64,000 bases of DNA from Bacteroidota bacterium (GTDB lineage: Bacteria; Bacteroidota; Ignavibacteria; UBA10030; UBA8401), in assembly GCA_027622375.1 (NCBI GenBank), contig JAQCAB010000003.1, positions 62,001 to 126,000 on the forward strand, given 5' to 3'. Positions 25,779-36,338 of this stretch are shown one piece after another. Made by a program: the position numbers and the translations under genes. The notes under the pieces are model-generated. The model saw only the letters and a list, made by a program, of their open reading frames with translations. It was not told the origin of the DNA and ran no database searches. How positions within the stretch are numbered: the stretch's first letter is position 1; every line of letters starts with the position of its first letter.

Positions 25779-27944
25779 ATGAAAAAGTGTAAAAATATTT
25801 TTCTGGTGATTCTGATAAATCTTTCAATTACAACTTCGCAAACTTTTTTTGAAAAGTTAAAAATTGAAAATGTGGGAAAAGATACTTTAATCAGACCGTT
25901 TGATTCAAATAATCCAAAAGCAATTTTAAGAATAATAAATAGTAGTACAGCAACCTCACCAAATAATATTTCAATAAAAGTTAGAGAACAAAATTCTACG
26001 CTTGAAAATCCAGGTTTAGCAATTTTTCCGAATGGTGGACCTCTTGTTGAACTTGCTGCAGGCGAAACAACTTTTGTTTCTTGCTGGCTTAGAGGATTAT
26101 GGGAAGGTGGAATTCAAGTTGATTCAAACTTACAAGCACGAACTATTGATTTCAAATTTATACGACAATCACCTGCTTCAACTGATTCAATAAATTATTC
26201 ACGAAAATTTTATATATCAAACTATATAAAGCAAAATCACCCTGAGGGAGATTATTTAATTAAGGGAGTTGTAAAATTACCAACAGGAGTTTTACTAAAT
26301 CCACCTCAAATTTCAATTTTGACAGCATATTGGATTTCAACACCAATCAGTACTACTTTGATAAATAACGAGTACACATTTTCAACTTCAATAAAATCAT
26401 CTTTATTAAATAATAGAAATTGGTATTTAAAAATTTCTTTAAATGGATGCAATGACACACTTTTAAAAATTTCAAATAATAAATCTGAATTTAATATCAC
26501 ACTTTCAAAACAAACTGAAAATATAATTCCTGATTTTAAATTAATTGTTCCACCAATAAATACAACAAATGGATTTTGGCGTGGAGCTGTTTCAGAATCA
26601 GAAGGAACTGTTGCATTAATTCCTGGGCAAGAAAATTGGAAAATTACAAACGGATGTAAAGATTCAATTACAGTTTCAAATTCAATTTTGTATAAATATA
26701 ATTTTAAAACCGGAGCAAAAATTTGGGAACATAAAACTGGTTGGGAAACTTGGGGTGGCGATATGAGTGCAGATGGGAAATATGTTGTATATGCATTTGA
26801 AACAGGAAAATTTGGAAATTGTTACTCACCTACTTTTACAGTTCGAGCCTTAAATGGAGAAACCGGACAAATTTTATGGGAAAGAAAAAATGATAAAATT
26901 CTCGAATCAAAAGAATTAGCAATTTCTCCAAATAATAAATTTGTAGCAGTCGGAAGTCTTGCGATGGTTGCATTATTAAATTTAAACAATGGCTCAACTC
27001 TTTGGACAACATCAACAAATTTAAATATGGGACAAGTTAGGAAACTTGCATTTGATAAAAAGAGTGAATACTTATATTCAGGAAGTGGAGATAATTATTT
27101 AAGAAAAATTAGAGTTTTGGATGGTGCAATAATTTGGAAAACTTTTATTTGGGGATGGCCATTCGTTAATGGATTTTCGATGAATTATGATGGTTCTAAA
27201 ATTGTAGTTGGAACTAAATCTTGTGATGTGACTCAGATTAATACTTCAGATGGAAGAATTGATTGGCATTTTGAAACTGGAAATTTTGATGATGCTATTT
27301 ATTCACCTGATGGAAAATATATTTCAACTTTTAGTGGATTTATTTTGAATTCAGCAAATGGAGAAGTAATTGGTAAAACTTCATCTGCAACAACTTTTTT
27401 CAGTTCAAATTCCAAAATGGTTTTTAAATTACCGAATCAAATTTTTTATTATTATTTAGCGGGAAATCCACTTGGCAAAACAAATATTTCAGGAATCACA
27501 TTAGCAAGTGCACCAGGTAGCCAATCGCAATGGGGATATTTAAGTAGTAATGATAAGTTTGCAATTATCTCAGCTCGTGATATGGGATATAATAATGGAC
27601 CACCTATTCCTTCTCAAGGAATTTTATTTTATGAAAATCATATATCTGTTTCTGTAGAAAAGAGAGATGGAAATAATCCTACTAATTTTATTTTAAAACA
27701 AAATTTTCCAAATCCATTTAATCCATCAACTACAATTGAGTTTCAGCTTCCACAAAAATGTTTTGTAACATTAAAAATTTATAATTTACTTGGAGATGAA
27801 GTTGAAACATTGATAAATGAATTAAAAGCGCCTGGGAAATTTTCAGTAAAATATTTTCCTAAAAAGATATCAAGTGGAATTTATTTTTACAAATTAACAG
27901 CTGGCAATTTTATTTCAACTAAAAAATTTATCTTTATTAAATAA
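25779..27944 (+). CDS. Secreted beta-propeller protein with type IX secretion sorting domain
   Basis: The protein has 721 residues. Signal peptide about 1-21; a beta-sandwich region to about 250; then a PQQ/WD-like propeller (about 270-610) with repeats such as ALNGETGQILWERK, LNLNNGSTLWTT and RVLDGAIIWKT. The C-terminus has the Por/type IX sorting domain beginning LKQNFPNPFNPSTTIEFQLP near residue 640 and ending with the lysine-rich STKKFIFIK. Such proteins are exported through the type IX system and attached to or released from the surface. The ligand is unknown. It stands alone on the plus strand, and its stop lies 8 bp from a convergent gene. Confidence 0.85.
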   Translation: MKKCKNIFLVILINLSITTSQTFFEKLKIENVGKDTLIRPFDSNNPKAILRIINSSTATSPNNISIKVREQNSTLENPGLAIFPNGGPLVELAAGETTFVSCWLRGLWEGGIQVDSNLQARTIDFKFIRQSPASTDSINYSRKFYISNYIKQNHPEGDYLIKGVVKLPTGVLLNPPQISILTAYWISTPISTTLINNEYTFSTSIKSSLLNNRNWYLKISLNGCNDTLLKISNNKSEFNITLSKQTENIIPDFKLIVPPINTTNGFWRGAVSESEGTVALIPGQENWKITNGCKDSITVSNSILYKYNFKTGAKIWEHKTGWETWGGDMSADGKYVVYAFETGKFGNCYSPTFTVRALNGETGQILWERKNDKILESKELAISPNNKFVAVGSLAMVALLNLNNGSTLWTTSTNLNMGQVRKLAFDKKSEYLYSGSGDNYLRKIRVLDGAIIWKTFIWGWPFVNGFSMNYDGSKIVVGTKSCDVTQINTSDGRIDWHFETGNFDDAIYSPDGKYISTFSGFILNSANGEVIGKTSSATTFFSSNSKMVFKLPNQIFYYYLAGNPLGKTNISGITLASAPGSQSQWGYLSSNDKFAIISARDMGYNNGPPIPSQGILFYENHISVSVEKRDGNNPTNFILKQNFPNPFNPSTTIEFQLPQKCFVTLKIYNLLGDEVETLINELKAPGKFSVKYFPKKISSGIYFYKLTAGNFISTKKFIFIK

Positions 27945-27952
27945 TTTTAAGT

Positions 27953-28660
27953 TTAAGACATTATTTTTTTTATTACTTCATTACACAAATAAGTGATTGA
28001 AATAATTGTTATTAAAGTTGCAAAAATGGATTTTACAAAATTAATTAAGCTAAATTCACGCATTATTTTTATCAACCCAATGTTAAACAAAATCAAAAAA
28101 TAAAAACTCAAGATTGAGGTTAAACCAAAAAAAATTATTTTAGTATTTGTTAAAGCAGAAGTAAAAGTTGTAAAAAAAGATAAACCTTCAATTCCTAAAC
28201 CAATTGGAATTAAAATAAAAAAATAAATAGCGAACGGAACACTCGACCACCCTCCAATTGCGTAACAATTTTTAAGACTCACTTTGCAATTAAAAACTTT
28301 TAATAGAAGAAAAATAATGTGAGAATATAAAAATGTAAAAGGAATAAATATTACAGTAGATATTATTTGAGAAAATAAAATAAGATAAATTAAATTATCA
28401 AAATTACTTCCAAATTTATTTATCCAAATCGAGAAATATACAATAGACGTTGTAAAAGTATAATATAAAAAAAGTGTGTAGTTTTTATGTTCAGCTCTTA
28501 AAATTTTATTAAAAGTTTCAAACGGTGATTCGAGAATACTCCAAAATGTTTCAAAAAAATTTAAGTTTGCAATTTTATCTTGCAAAATATTCCCACATTG
28601 TAAACATTTATAAACTAAATCATCATTTTCACTTCCGCAATTACTGCAAACAATTTTCAT
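27953..28660 (-). CDS. YIP1-family membrane protein with N-terminal zinc ribbon
   Basis: This 235-residue protein begins with a zinc ribbon, CSNCGSENDDLVYKCLQCGN (two CxxC pairs). Five membrane spans of the YIP1 type follow, preceded by the amphipathic FWSILESPFETFNKILR segment that is typical of bacterial YIP1 proteins. The role of bacterial YIP1 proteins is not established. It overlaps the upstream apt gene by 4 bp (ATGA). Confidence 0.75.
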   Translation of the reverse strand: MKIVCSNCGSENDDLVYKCLQCGNILQDKIANLNFFETFWSILESPFETFNKILRAEHKNYTLFLYYTFTTSIVYFSIWINKFGSNFDNLIYLILFSQIISTVIFIPFTFLYSHIIFLLLKVFNCKVSLKNCYAIGGWSSVPFAIYFFILIPIGLGIEGLSFFTTFTSALTNTKIIFFGLTSILSFYFLILFNIGLIKIMREFSLINFVKSIFATLITIISITYLCNEVIKKIMS

Positions 28661-29184
28661 TCATCACCGGATTTATATTTTACTAAACTTAAAAAATCAT
28701 AATTTTTTAAGTTTTCAATTCCATTTAAAAACTGTAATTCGATAACACAACAAACACCTGCAACTTTTGCGCCAGTTTTTTCAATTAATTTTATTGCGGC
28801 CTGTAAAGTTCCACCAGTGGCCAAAACATCATCATGTAATAAAACATTATCTCCAGTTTTCAAATCCTCCAAATGAATTTCGATCTTATCAGTTCCGTAT
28901 TCTAATTCATATTCCTGTATTAAAGTTTTGGATGGCAGTTTTCCCTTTTTGCGAATCGGAATAAAACCAACTCCAATTTTATTTGCAATTATTGGAGCAA
29001 AAATAAATCCACGTGATTCAACTCCAACAACTTTTGTAATATTTTTATTTTCACAAAATTTTACAAACTCTGATATTATAAAATTTGTAGCATCAGGATT
29101 TTTCCAAATTGGAGATAAATCTTTAAAATTAATTCCCTTTTTTGGAAAATCAGGTACCGATCGGATGATTTGTTTTAAGTCCAC
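28657..29184 (-). CDS. apt: Adenine phosphoribosyltransferase
   Basis: This 175-residue enzyme converts adenine and PRPP to AMP. It carries VVGVESRGFIFAPIIANKIG, the Apt-specific RGF-PIA loop, FIPIRKKGKLP, and the PRPP-binding LLHDDVLATGGT. The N-terminus SVPDFPKKGINFKDLSP is also typical. It lies 5 bp downstream of glnN. It completes a purine salvage set with the nucleoside phosphorylase at 9770-10606. Confidence 0.96.
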   Translation of the reverse strand: MDLKQIIRSVPDFPKKGINFKDLSPIWKNPDATNFIISEFVKFCENKNITKVVGVESRGFIFAPIIANKIGVGFIPIRKKGKLPSKTLIQEYELEYGTDKIEIHLEDLKTGDNVLLHDDVLATGGTLQAAIKLIEKTGAKVAGVCCVIELQFLNGIENLKNYDFLSLVKYKSGDE

Positions 29185-29189
29185 TTAGT

Positions 29190-31295
29190 TTACAAATTTA
29201 AAAGTAGCTCTTTATATTTTGGAACTGGCCATAAATTGTTTGGAATTATTGTTTCCAAATTATCAACTGTAATTCTTAATTTTAAACATTGAACTTTTAT
29301 ACTTTCAAAATACTTTCCACGTTTAAAAGTATCTTTTATTGAATGAGCTGATTTTAACATTTTTTCAAGATTCTTTATTTCAGTAAAACAATCATCAAGT
29401 TTTTTGGATAAATCTTTTATCATAAAATTTAATGATGAACTTGAATTATTTTTTAATAATGTTAAAGTTGAAAGTAAATCATTTAAATATTTTATTCCAG
29501 CAGGATAAAACATTGTCAGTGACATATCCACTGAAACTTTTGCTTCGATATCAACATTTTTACAATAATTTTCCATATCAACTTCAAACCTTGATTCAAC
29601 TTCACGAGGATTAAAAATTTTAAGATTTTCTAAAAGTTTGATACTCTTTTTTTCAATTAAAGCTTTCAATGCATCAGGAGCAGTTTTTAAATTTGGTAAT
29701 CCTCTTTTTAAAGCAACTTTTTCCCAAGAGGCAGAATAATTATCCCCTTCAAATAAAATTGATTTTGTTTCATTGTAAATTTTTCTCAAAACTCGAACAA
29801 TTGCTTTATTTAAATCTTTTGATTTTTTTACTTCTGATTTTATTTGTGCATTAGTTTCAAGCAACGAATTTGCAATTATACTATTTAAAATTGTAATTGA
29901 TGTTGATGGTGTCGCGCTTGAACCAACTGCGCGGAATTCAAATTTATTTCCAGTAAATGCAAATGGTGATGTTCTATTTCTATCGGTACTATCTTTACTA
30001 ATTTCTGGAATCTTATCAATCCCAAATGAAATCCAAGATTGATCTTTTGTTTTTGTAACTTTTCCAGCTCCTAAATCAGATAAAACTTTTGATAAAGTTT
30101 CTCCAAGAAAAATCGAAATTATTGCTGGTGGTGCTTCATTTGCACCAAGTCGATAATCATTTGAACAAGATGCAACTGATGCTCGTAATAATTTTGAATT
30201 ATTGTAGACAGCTTTAATTGTTGAAATTAAAAAAACTAAAAATTGCAAATTTGATTCTGGTGTATTTCCCGGAAATAATAAATTTTCTCCAGTATCAGTC
30301 GAGATCGACCAATTTGCATGTTTGCCACTTCCATTAATTCCGGCAAAAGGTTTTTCGTGAAGCAGAACAGTTAAATTATGTCTTTTTGCAATGCGTTCCA
30401 TCAAGTCCATTAAAATTTGATTATGATCGATCGCAATATTTACATCTTCATAAATTGGTGCAAACTCAAATTGATTTGGAGCTACTTCATTGTGTCTGGT
30501 TTTAAGTGGAATTCCAAGCTTGTAAGATTCTTCTTCAATTTCTGACATGAAAGCAAAAGCACGTTCCGGAATATTTGCAAAATATTGATCTTCTAATTGC
30601 TGATGCTTTTCAGGCATCTTTCCAAATAAAGTTCTTCCAGTTTGAATCAAATCTGGTCGTTGTTTATAATAATTTCTATCGATTAAAAAATATTCTTGCT
30701 CAACTCCCAATGTTGAGAAAACTTTTTTCGCCGGATGATTAAATATTTTTAAAATTTCTAAAGCTGCATTATTTAAAACTTGAATTGATCTCAAGAGGGG
30801 TGCTTTTCTATCCAAAGTTTCCCCCGTATAAGAAACAAAAACTGTAGGGATGCAAAGTGTATTGCCATGTGGATATTCGATTATAAATGCAGGCGATGTT
30901 GGATCCCAAATTGTGTAACCTCGTGCTTCAAAAGTTGCTCTAATTCCACCAGATGGAAAAGATGATGCATCGGGTTCTCCTTGAGTTAATTGTTTTCCAG
31001 TAAATTTTTCTATCACTCCACCATTCCCATCATAATCTATAAATGAATCATGTTTTTCTGCAGTGTAACCAGTCATTGGTTGAAACCAATGTGTATAATG
31101 TGTGCAACCTTTTGAGACAGCCCATTTTCGCAAAGCAATTGCAACTGCATCCGAAGTTTCTGGTAAAATTTTTTCACCTTGGTTTATTGCATTTTGCAAA
31201 TTTGAATGAATTTTTTTGGGCGTGTTCTTTAATAATTTTTTAATATCAAAGGTATTTTCTCCAAAGTAACTTGAAACTGGTTTATTATTTTTCAT
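29190..31295 (-). CDS. glnN: Type III glutamine synthetase
   Basis: This 701-residue enzyme makes glutamine from glutamate, ammonia and ATP. The length (about 700) and motifs identify the GSIII class: SYFGENTFDIKKL at the N-terminus, CTHYTHWFQPMTGYTAEKHD, LGVEQEYFLID, NEVAPNQFEFAPIYEDVNIAIDHN (two stretches) and the ATP/Glu-site GINGSGKHANWS. GSIII is common in Bacteroidota and cyanobacteria. It lies 12 bp downstream of an Lrp-type regulator gene that probably controls it. Confidence 0.96.
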   Translation of the reverse strand: MKNNKPVSSYFGENTFDIKKLLKNTPKKIHSNLQNAINQGEKILPETSDAVAIALRKWAVSKGCTHYTHWFQPMTGYTAEKHDSFIDYDGNGGVIEKFTGKQLTQGEPDASSFPSGGIRATFEARGYTIWDPTSPAFIIEYPHGNTLCIPTVFVSYTGETLDRKAPLLRSIQVLNNAALEILKIFNHPAKKVFSTLGVEQEYFLIDRNYYKQRPDLIQTGRTLFGKMPEKHQQLEDQYFANIPERAFAFMSEIEEESYKLGIPLKTRHNEVAPNQFEFAPIYEDVNIAIDHNQILMDLMERIAKRHNLTVLLHEKPFAGINGSGKHANWSISTDTGENLLFPGNTPESNLQFLVFLISTIKAVYNNSKLLRASVASCSNDYRLGANEAPPAIISIFLGETLSKVLSDLGAGKVTKTKDQSWISFGIDKIPEISKDSTDRNRTSPFAFTGNKFEFRAVGSSATPSTSITILNSIIANSLLETNAQIKSEVKKSKDLNKAIVRVLRKIYNETKSILFEGDNYSASWEKVALKRGLPNLKTAPDALKALIEKKSIKLLENLKIFNPREVESRFEVDMENYCKNVDIEAKVSVDMSLTMFYPAGIKYLNDLLSTLTLLKNNSSSSLNFMIKDLSKKLDDCFTEIKNLEKMLKSAHSIKDTFKRGKYFESIKVQCLKLRITVDNLETIIPNNLWPVPKYKELLLNL

Positions 31296-31307
31296 TTTTA
31301 ATCTCTT

Positions 31308-31772
31308 TTATTTTTTATAAAGTTTAATTTTTGATGTTTCTTTTGGTGATGATAAAACTAAATGTGTTTTTGTGTGAACAATACCTGACCAAGCTTGAAT
31401 TTTTGATAATAATTTTTCTAAGGTTGAAGTATTTTCGGTTCTAACTTTTAATAGATGACTTCCATCTCCAGTAATCGCATGAATTTCTTGAACTTCATCC
31501 AAATTATTTGCGTGATCAATAAATGTTTGAAAATGTTTAGATGAATCTACAGTAACAAAAATAAAAGCAGTAATGTCAAATCCAAGTTTTATTGAATTTA
31601 ATTTTGCTACATATTCTACTATAAAACCATTTTCCTCCAGCTTCCTCAATCTTTCACTAACGGATGGAATTGATAAGTGAACAATTTCTGCTAATTCATT
31701 TCGTCGAGTTCTCCCTTTTCCCTGTAAAACATTTAATATTTTTAAATCAATTTCGTCAATTTGAATTGTCAT
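31308..31772 (-). CDS. Lrp/AsnC-family transcriptional regulator
   Basis: This 154-residue protein has an N-terminal winged helix-turn-helix (about 8-55; RTRRNELAEIVHLSIPSVSERLRKLEENGFI in two stretches) and a C-terminal RAM ligand domain with VQEIHAITGDGSHLLKVRTEN. Lrp-type proteins sense amino acids and often autoregulate. It immediately precedes glnN, and a nested palindrome lies directly upstream, which together suggest it senses nitrogen or amino-acid state and controls glutamine synthesis. The exact effector is not readable. Confidence 0.92.
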   Translation of the reverse strand: MTIQIDEIDLKILNVLQGKGRTRRNELAEIVHLSIPSVSERLRKLEENGFIVEYVAKLNSIKLGFDITAFIFVTVDSSKHFQTFIDHANNLDEVQEIHAITGDGSHLLKVRTENTSTLEKLLSKIQAWSGIVHTKTHLVLSSPKETSKIKLYKK

Positions 31773-31776
31773 CTTT

Positions 31777-31833
31777 ATTTAACTTAAATAAATTAGGTTA
31801 TTCTATCGTTTAACCTAAAATAGTAAGTTAAAT
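31777..31833 (-). promoter_or_regulatory. Nested palindrome, candidate Lrp operator of lrp-glnN
   Basis: Two perfect inverted repeats are nested: outer arms ATTTAACTTA (31777-31786) / TAAGTTAAAT (31824-31833), inner arms TTAGGTTA (31793-31800) / TAACCTAA (31811-31818) with a 10-bp centre. Half-sites are alike and spaced 13-14 bp, and the block lies 5-61 bp before the lrp start. A weak terminator for the upstream mutase gene is an alternative reading. Confidence 0.55.
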
Positions 31834-31865
31834 GCCCCTTGTCAATAGATTAAGTTTTTAATTTT

Positions 31866-33497
31866 TTAAAACGCAGCTACTTCATCATATAAACCAAATG
31901 GCAACTTTAAGCAATTACATATTTCTCCGAGAGTTGCATTTGACCTTGCTGCATTAATTAATTTTGGCATTAAATTTAAGCCATCAGTTGCAGCATTTTG
32001 CAATTCAAGTAATGAACTATCAACAGCTAATTGATTCCGAGATTGCCGTAATGCTGCTAAATTTTTTATTTGCATTTTTTCTACTTCTGGTGAAATCAAT
32101 AAAATTGGAATTTCTAATTTCTCATCTTCTTGAATGTATTGATTTACACCTACAATAATTTTTTCTTTTTTATCAACTTCATTTTGATATCTGTAAGCAG
32201 ATTTTGCAATTTCTTTTTGAAAATATCCTTGTTCAATTGCTGAAATAACTCCACCAAGTGATTCAATTTTTTCAAAATATTGTTCAGCTTCTTTCTCAAT
32301 TCTATCAGTTTGAGCTTCAACAAAATAACTTCCACCAAGTGGATCTGCGGTCATTGCTACTCCAGTTTCGTAAGCAATTATTTGTTGTGTTCTGAGTGCA
32401 ATCTTTGCAGCTTTATCAGATGGCAATGCTAAAGTTTCATCCATCGAGTTTGTATGTAACGACTGAGTTCCACCTAGAACACCAGCGAGAGCTTGAATAG
32501 CTGTTCTAACAATATTATTTTCGGGTTGTTGAGCAGTTAATGAACAACCTGCAGTTTGTGTATGAAATCTCAACATCCAAGATTTAGGATTTTTAGCACC
32601 ATATTTATTTTTCATTCGCTTTGCATAAATTCTTCGAGCTGCACGGAACTTTGCAATTTCTTCAAAAAAATCTAAATGAGAATTAAAAAAGAAACTTAAT
32701 CTTGGCGCAAATTTATCAATATCCATTCCCTTTTCAATTGCAGCTTCGATATATGCAAATCCATCTGCCAAAGTAAAAGCAAGTTCTTGTGCTGCCGTTG
32801 AACCAGCTTCGCGAATATGATATCCACTAATTGAAATTGGATTAAACTCAGGCATTTCATTTTTACAAAATTCAAACATATCAGTAATAATTCGCATTGA
32901 AGGTCTTGGTGGATAAATCCATTCTTTTTGTGCGATGTATTCTTTTAAAATATCATTTTGGATTGTTCCCCTTAATTTTGAAATATCAACCCCTTGATTT
33001 TGCGCAGTAACAATATAATAGGCAAAAATCATTGCAGCCGGTGCATTTATCGTCATTGAAGTTGAAACTTGATCCAATTTAATTCCGGAAAATAATTTTT
33101 CCATATCAGCTAACGAACTAACAGAGACTCCGCAAATTCCAACTTCACCTTCAGACAATCGATCATCCGCATCACAACCCATTAATGTTGGTAAATCAAA
33201 TGCGGTTGATAATCCTGTTTGACCATGCTCTAATAATAATTTAAATCTTTTATTTGTGTCTTCTGGAGAACCAAATCCAGCAAATTGCCTCATTGTCCAA
33301 AGTTTTCCCCGATACATTGTGGGATGAATTCCACGAGTATATGGAAATTCTCCCGGATGGCCGATATCATGTAAATAATTTATTTCATTTACATCTTCGC
33401 TTGTATAAAGCGGATCAATTTCAACTCCACTTATATTTGTAAATTTAAGTTGGTTAGAATTAATTTTATTTTTTTCGGACCACTCTTTTTTATTCAT
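31866..33497 (-). CDS. Acyl-CoA (methylmalonyl-CoA type) mutase large subunit
   Basis: This 543-residue protein is the TIM-barrel substrate domain of B12-dependent acyl-CoA mutases. Motifs include [21 protein letters not shown] (the substrate-site region), [52 protein letters not shown] and [19 protein letters not shown]. It ends before the C-terminal B12-binding domain, so a separate small subunit must be encoded elsewhere. It could act on methylmalonyl-CoA or a branched acyl-CoA. It is the last gene of the minus-strand run, 4 bp after mutL. Confidence 0.9.
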   Translation of the reverse strand: MNKKEWSEKNKINSNQLKFTNISGVEIDPLYTSEDVNEINYLHDIGHPGEFPYTRGIHPTMYRGKLWTMRQFAGFGSPEDTNKRFKLLLEHGQTGLSTAFDLPTLMGCDADDRLSEGEVGICGVSVSSLADMEKLFSGIKLDQVSTSMTINAPAAMIFAYYIVTAQNQGVDISKLRGTIQNDILKEYIAQKEWIYPPRPSMRIITDMFEFCKNEMPEFNPISISGYHIREAGSTAAQELAFTLADGFAYIEAAIEKGMDIDKFAPRLSFFFNSHLDFFEEIAKFRAARRIYAKRMKNKYGAKNPKSWMLRFHTQTAGCSLTAQQPENNIVRTAIQALAGVLGGTQSLHTNSMDETLALPSDKAAKIALRTQQIIAYETGVAMTADPLGGSYFVEAQTDRIEKEAEQYFEKIESLGGVISAIEQGYFQKEIAKSAYRYQNEVDKKEKIIVGVNQYIQEDEKLEIPILLISPEVEKMQIKNLAALRQSRNQLAVDSSLLELQNAATDGLNLMPKLINAARSNATLGEICNCLKLPFGLYDEVAAF

Positions 33498-33501
33498 TTT
33501 A

Positions 33502-35295
33502 TTAAGTTCTAAAAAATCTTTTATCCAATTCTTGAATTGAAATTTTAATCATAACGGGTCTTCCATGAGGACAAACATAAGGAATTTTTGTTGCGAAAAG
33601 TTGGTCAATTAAAACTCGCATTTCGTTTTCAGTCAACGAGTCTCCCGCTTTTATTGCTGATTTACATGCAAAAGATTTTGCAATATTATCTCTCGCATTC
33701 AACTTTATTTGATTCTGATTTTGTTTGTATTCAGTTAAAATTTCTTGAATAATTGTAGATTCTTTTCCCGGTTTTACATCAGTTGGAACGCCATCAATTG
33801 CAAAAGTATTTTTACCAAATTCTTTAATTTCAAAACCAAGTTGAAGTAAAAAAGGAAGTAACTCATTTAGTAACTGATAATCATTTGGTGCTAAATGTAA
33901 AAGTTGTGTAAAAAGTAATTGTTGTGTTGTCGGCAATTGATTCTCAAAATTTTGCAATGCTTTTTCATATAAAATTCTTTCATGCGCAACATGCTGATCA
34001 ATTATCATAATCCCTGTTTTAATTTGCGCTAAAATATATTTGTTGTGAATTTGCCAGATGGACATTCCCTCTTCAATTTTATCTTTCTTTTTTTCGTGCT
34101 CAAACTGATTAATATTATTTTGTGTTACATCAATTGGAATATTATTTAAAGATTCAAAGTTCTTTGGAAATTGAAAATTAGGAATAGTTGACACAATTAT
34201 TGATTCAGCAATTTTTGCTGAATCAATTCCCTTTGAATTTTGGAAAGAGTTATCCGAAAAATTATTTCCATATAAAATTTTTGTTTGTTCTAAAATTACA
34301 GGATTTAAATGTTGAGCAATTGCTTTTCGCACAACAGTTAAAACAAATTTGTAAACAAGTGATTCATCAACAAATTTTACTTCCAATTTTGAAGGATGAA
34401 CATTAACATCCACTTTTGAAGGATTTATTTGCAAGTGCAAAAGTACGAATGGGAAATTTCCTTTTATGACTAAATTTTCATAGCCAGCAAAAACCGCATG
34501 ATTTATTGCCCGGTTAATTATAAATCGATTATTTAAAAATAAATATTGAGTTGATTTAGTTTTTTTGCTGAATTCTGGTTTTCCAATAAATCCATTTATG
34601 GATAATATTTCAGTTTCTTCTTTAAAGGGAATTAATGTTTCTAAGAAATTTTCTCCAAATAAATTTGCAATTCTTTCGGTTTGAGTGTTTAAAGAGAAAT
34701 TCATTAATTCTTCATCATCACTTATAAATTGAAAAGCAACTTTTGGATTTGAAAGTGCAAATCTTTCAACTACATCATAAATATGTTTAAACTCAGTTGA
34801 ATTAGATTTAAAAAATTCTCTTCGTGCTGGGGTATTATAAAATAAATTTTTAACTGTAATTGAAGTTCCTTCAGAAAATGAAATCTTACTTTCCTCTAAT
34901 ACTTCTCCACCATTTATAATTAATTTAGTTCCGATTTCATCAGCAGAATATTTTGTTTTTATTTCCACTTGCGAAACTGAAGCAATTGATGCTAATGCTT
35001 CTCCTCTAAAACCAAAAGTTGTAATTTTTGTTAAGTCTTCAAGATTTTCAATTTTACTTGTGGCATGACTTGCAAATGCAGTTAAGACTTCATTTTTCGG
35101 GATTCCACTTCCATTATCATTTACTTGAATAAATTCTTTTCCAGCTTGTTTAATTATAATTGAAATTTTTGTCGCGCCACCATCAAGAGAATTCTCAATT
35201 AATTCTTTTACCACAGCATCAGGTCGCTGGATAACTTCTCCGGCTGCAATTTTTAGAACTAATGATTCAGGTAAAATTCGAATTACTTTATGCAT
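33502..35295 (-). CDS. mutL: DNA mismatch repair protein MutL (endonuclease type)
   Basis: The protein has 597 residues. The N-terminal GHKL ATPase has [30 protein letters not shown] and [16 protein letters not shown]. The C-terminal domain shows [15 protein letters not shown], a form of the DQHA-x2-E-x4-E metal-binding endonuclease motif, plus [13 protein letters not shown] and CPHGRPVMI. It therefore belongs to the nicking MutL class that works without MutH. It lies 2 bp downstream of the dipeptide epimerase gene. Confidence 0.95.
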   Translation of the reverse strand: MHKVIRILPESLVLKIAAGEVIQRPDAVVKELIENSLDGGATKISIIIKQAGKEFIQVNDNGSGIPKNEVLTAFASHATSKIENLEDLTKITTFGFRGEALASIASVSQVEIKTKYSADEIGTKLIINGGEVLEESKISFSEGTSITVKNLFYNTPARREFFKSNSTEFKHIYDVVERFALSNPKVAFQFISDDEELMNFSLNTQTERIANLFGENFLETLIPFKEETEILSINGFIGKPEFSKKTKSTQYLFLNNRFIINRAINHAVFAGYENLVIKGNFPFVLLHLQINPSKVDVNVHPSKLEVKFVDESLVYKFVLTVVRKAIAQHLNPVILEQTKILYGNNFSDNSFQNSKGIDSAKIAESIIVSTIPNFQFPKNFESLNNIPIDVTQNNINQFEHEKKKDKIEEGMSIWQIHNKYILAQIKTGIMIIDQHVAHERILYEKALQNFENQLPTTQQLLFTQLLHLAPNDYQLLNELLPFLLQLGFEIKEFGKNTFAIDGVPTDVKPGKESTIIQEILTEYKQNQNQIKLNARDNIAKSFACKSAIKAGDSLTENEMRVLIDQLFATKIPYVCPHGRPVMIKISIQELDKRFFRT

Positions 35296-35297
35296 TT

Positions 35298-36338
35298 TTA
35301 TAAATAAGTAGTAGCAAAATATTTTTCGTTTGGTTCGACACCAAGTCCCGGAAAATCCGAAATAGTTAAATTACCATGCTCATTTTTAATTCCGCTAAAT
35401 GGATCGTTAGTAATTAAAACATTACCATCTAAATCAGCATAATTTAACATTGGCAAAAGTTGCGCGCCGGCAGAAATTGCAACAGAGCTCTCAATCATAC
35501 AACCCATCATAATTTTTAGATTCAATGCTTGACTAGTGTGAATCATTCGCATTGCTTCACGAATTCCGGTGCACTTCATTAATTTTATATTTATCCCATC
35601 AAACGCATTTGCAATTTTAGGAATATCAATAAGAGTTTTAACATTCTCGTCTGCAATTAAAGGCAAATTAACTTTTTCGCGTAACCACTTGGTATCATCA
35701 ATTTGATTTTCTGGCATCGGTTGTTCAACAAATATTATATTTTGATCTTCTAAAAATTTAATTTGTTCAAGAGCATAATTTTTATCTTGCCATGCTTCAT
35801 TTGCATCAACACAAAATGGTTTATCTGTAATTTTGCGAATTGTTTTAATTAATTTTTTATCATCAGCAGTCCCTAATTTTATTTTTAAAAGTGGATACTC
35901 TTCAGCTTCATTAATTTTTTGAACTAACATTTCTTCACTATCAATACCAATTGTAAAAGATGATGTTACAAGAATTGATCTATCAAATCCAAAATAATTA
36001 CTAATTGGAATTTTTAATTTTTTTCCAATCCAATCATGAATTGCCAAATCGATTCCACATTTTGCTGATGAATTTCCTGAATCAATATTATTTACATAAT
36101 TTAAAATTAAATCAACTTCAAATGGCGAATCGAATTTTGATACATTTATTTTTTTCAAAAAATTTATAACTGTATTTTCGTTTTCATCATAACGCATGGA
36201 AGGAGCCGCTTCTCCATAACCAACAATTCCATCATGGTGCAATTCAACAATAATAATTGGAGCAATTGATTCTTCTCCGCGAGAAATTCTAAAAACATGT
36301 CGCAATTTTAAATTGTAAAGTTTTAATTTCAATTCCAT
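35298..36338 (-). CDS. Dipeptide epimerase (enolase superfamily)
   Basis: This 346-residue protein has the enolase-superfamily barrel: LLKIKLGTADD with the KxK catalytic pair near residue 150, metal ligands in CVDANEAW, FVEQPMP and LIADENVKT, and the second catalytic lysine in INIKLMKCTGI. The capping domain begins LKLRHVFRISRG. This arrangement is typical of L-Ala-D/L-Glu epimerases that process peptidoglycan-derived or other dipeptides. The precise dipeptide is uncertain. It shares one base with the ftsY stop region. Confidence 0.85.
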   Translation of the reverse strand: MELKLKLYNLKLRHVFRISRGEESIAPIIIVELHHDGIVGYGEAAPSMRYDENENTVINFLKKINVSKFDSPFEVDLILNYVNNIDSGNSSAKCGIDLAIHDWIGKKLKIPISNYFGFDRSILVTSSFTIGIDSEEMLVQKINEAEEYPLLKIKLGTADDKKLIKTIRKITDKPFCVDANEAWQDKNYALEQIKFLEDQNIIFVEQPMPENQIDDTKWLREKVNLPLIADENVKTLIDIPKIANAFDGINIKLMKCTGIREAMRMIHTSQALNLKIMMGCMIESSVAISAGAQLLPMLNYADLDGNVLITNDPFSGIKNEHGNLTISDFPGLGVEPNEKYFATTYL

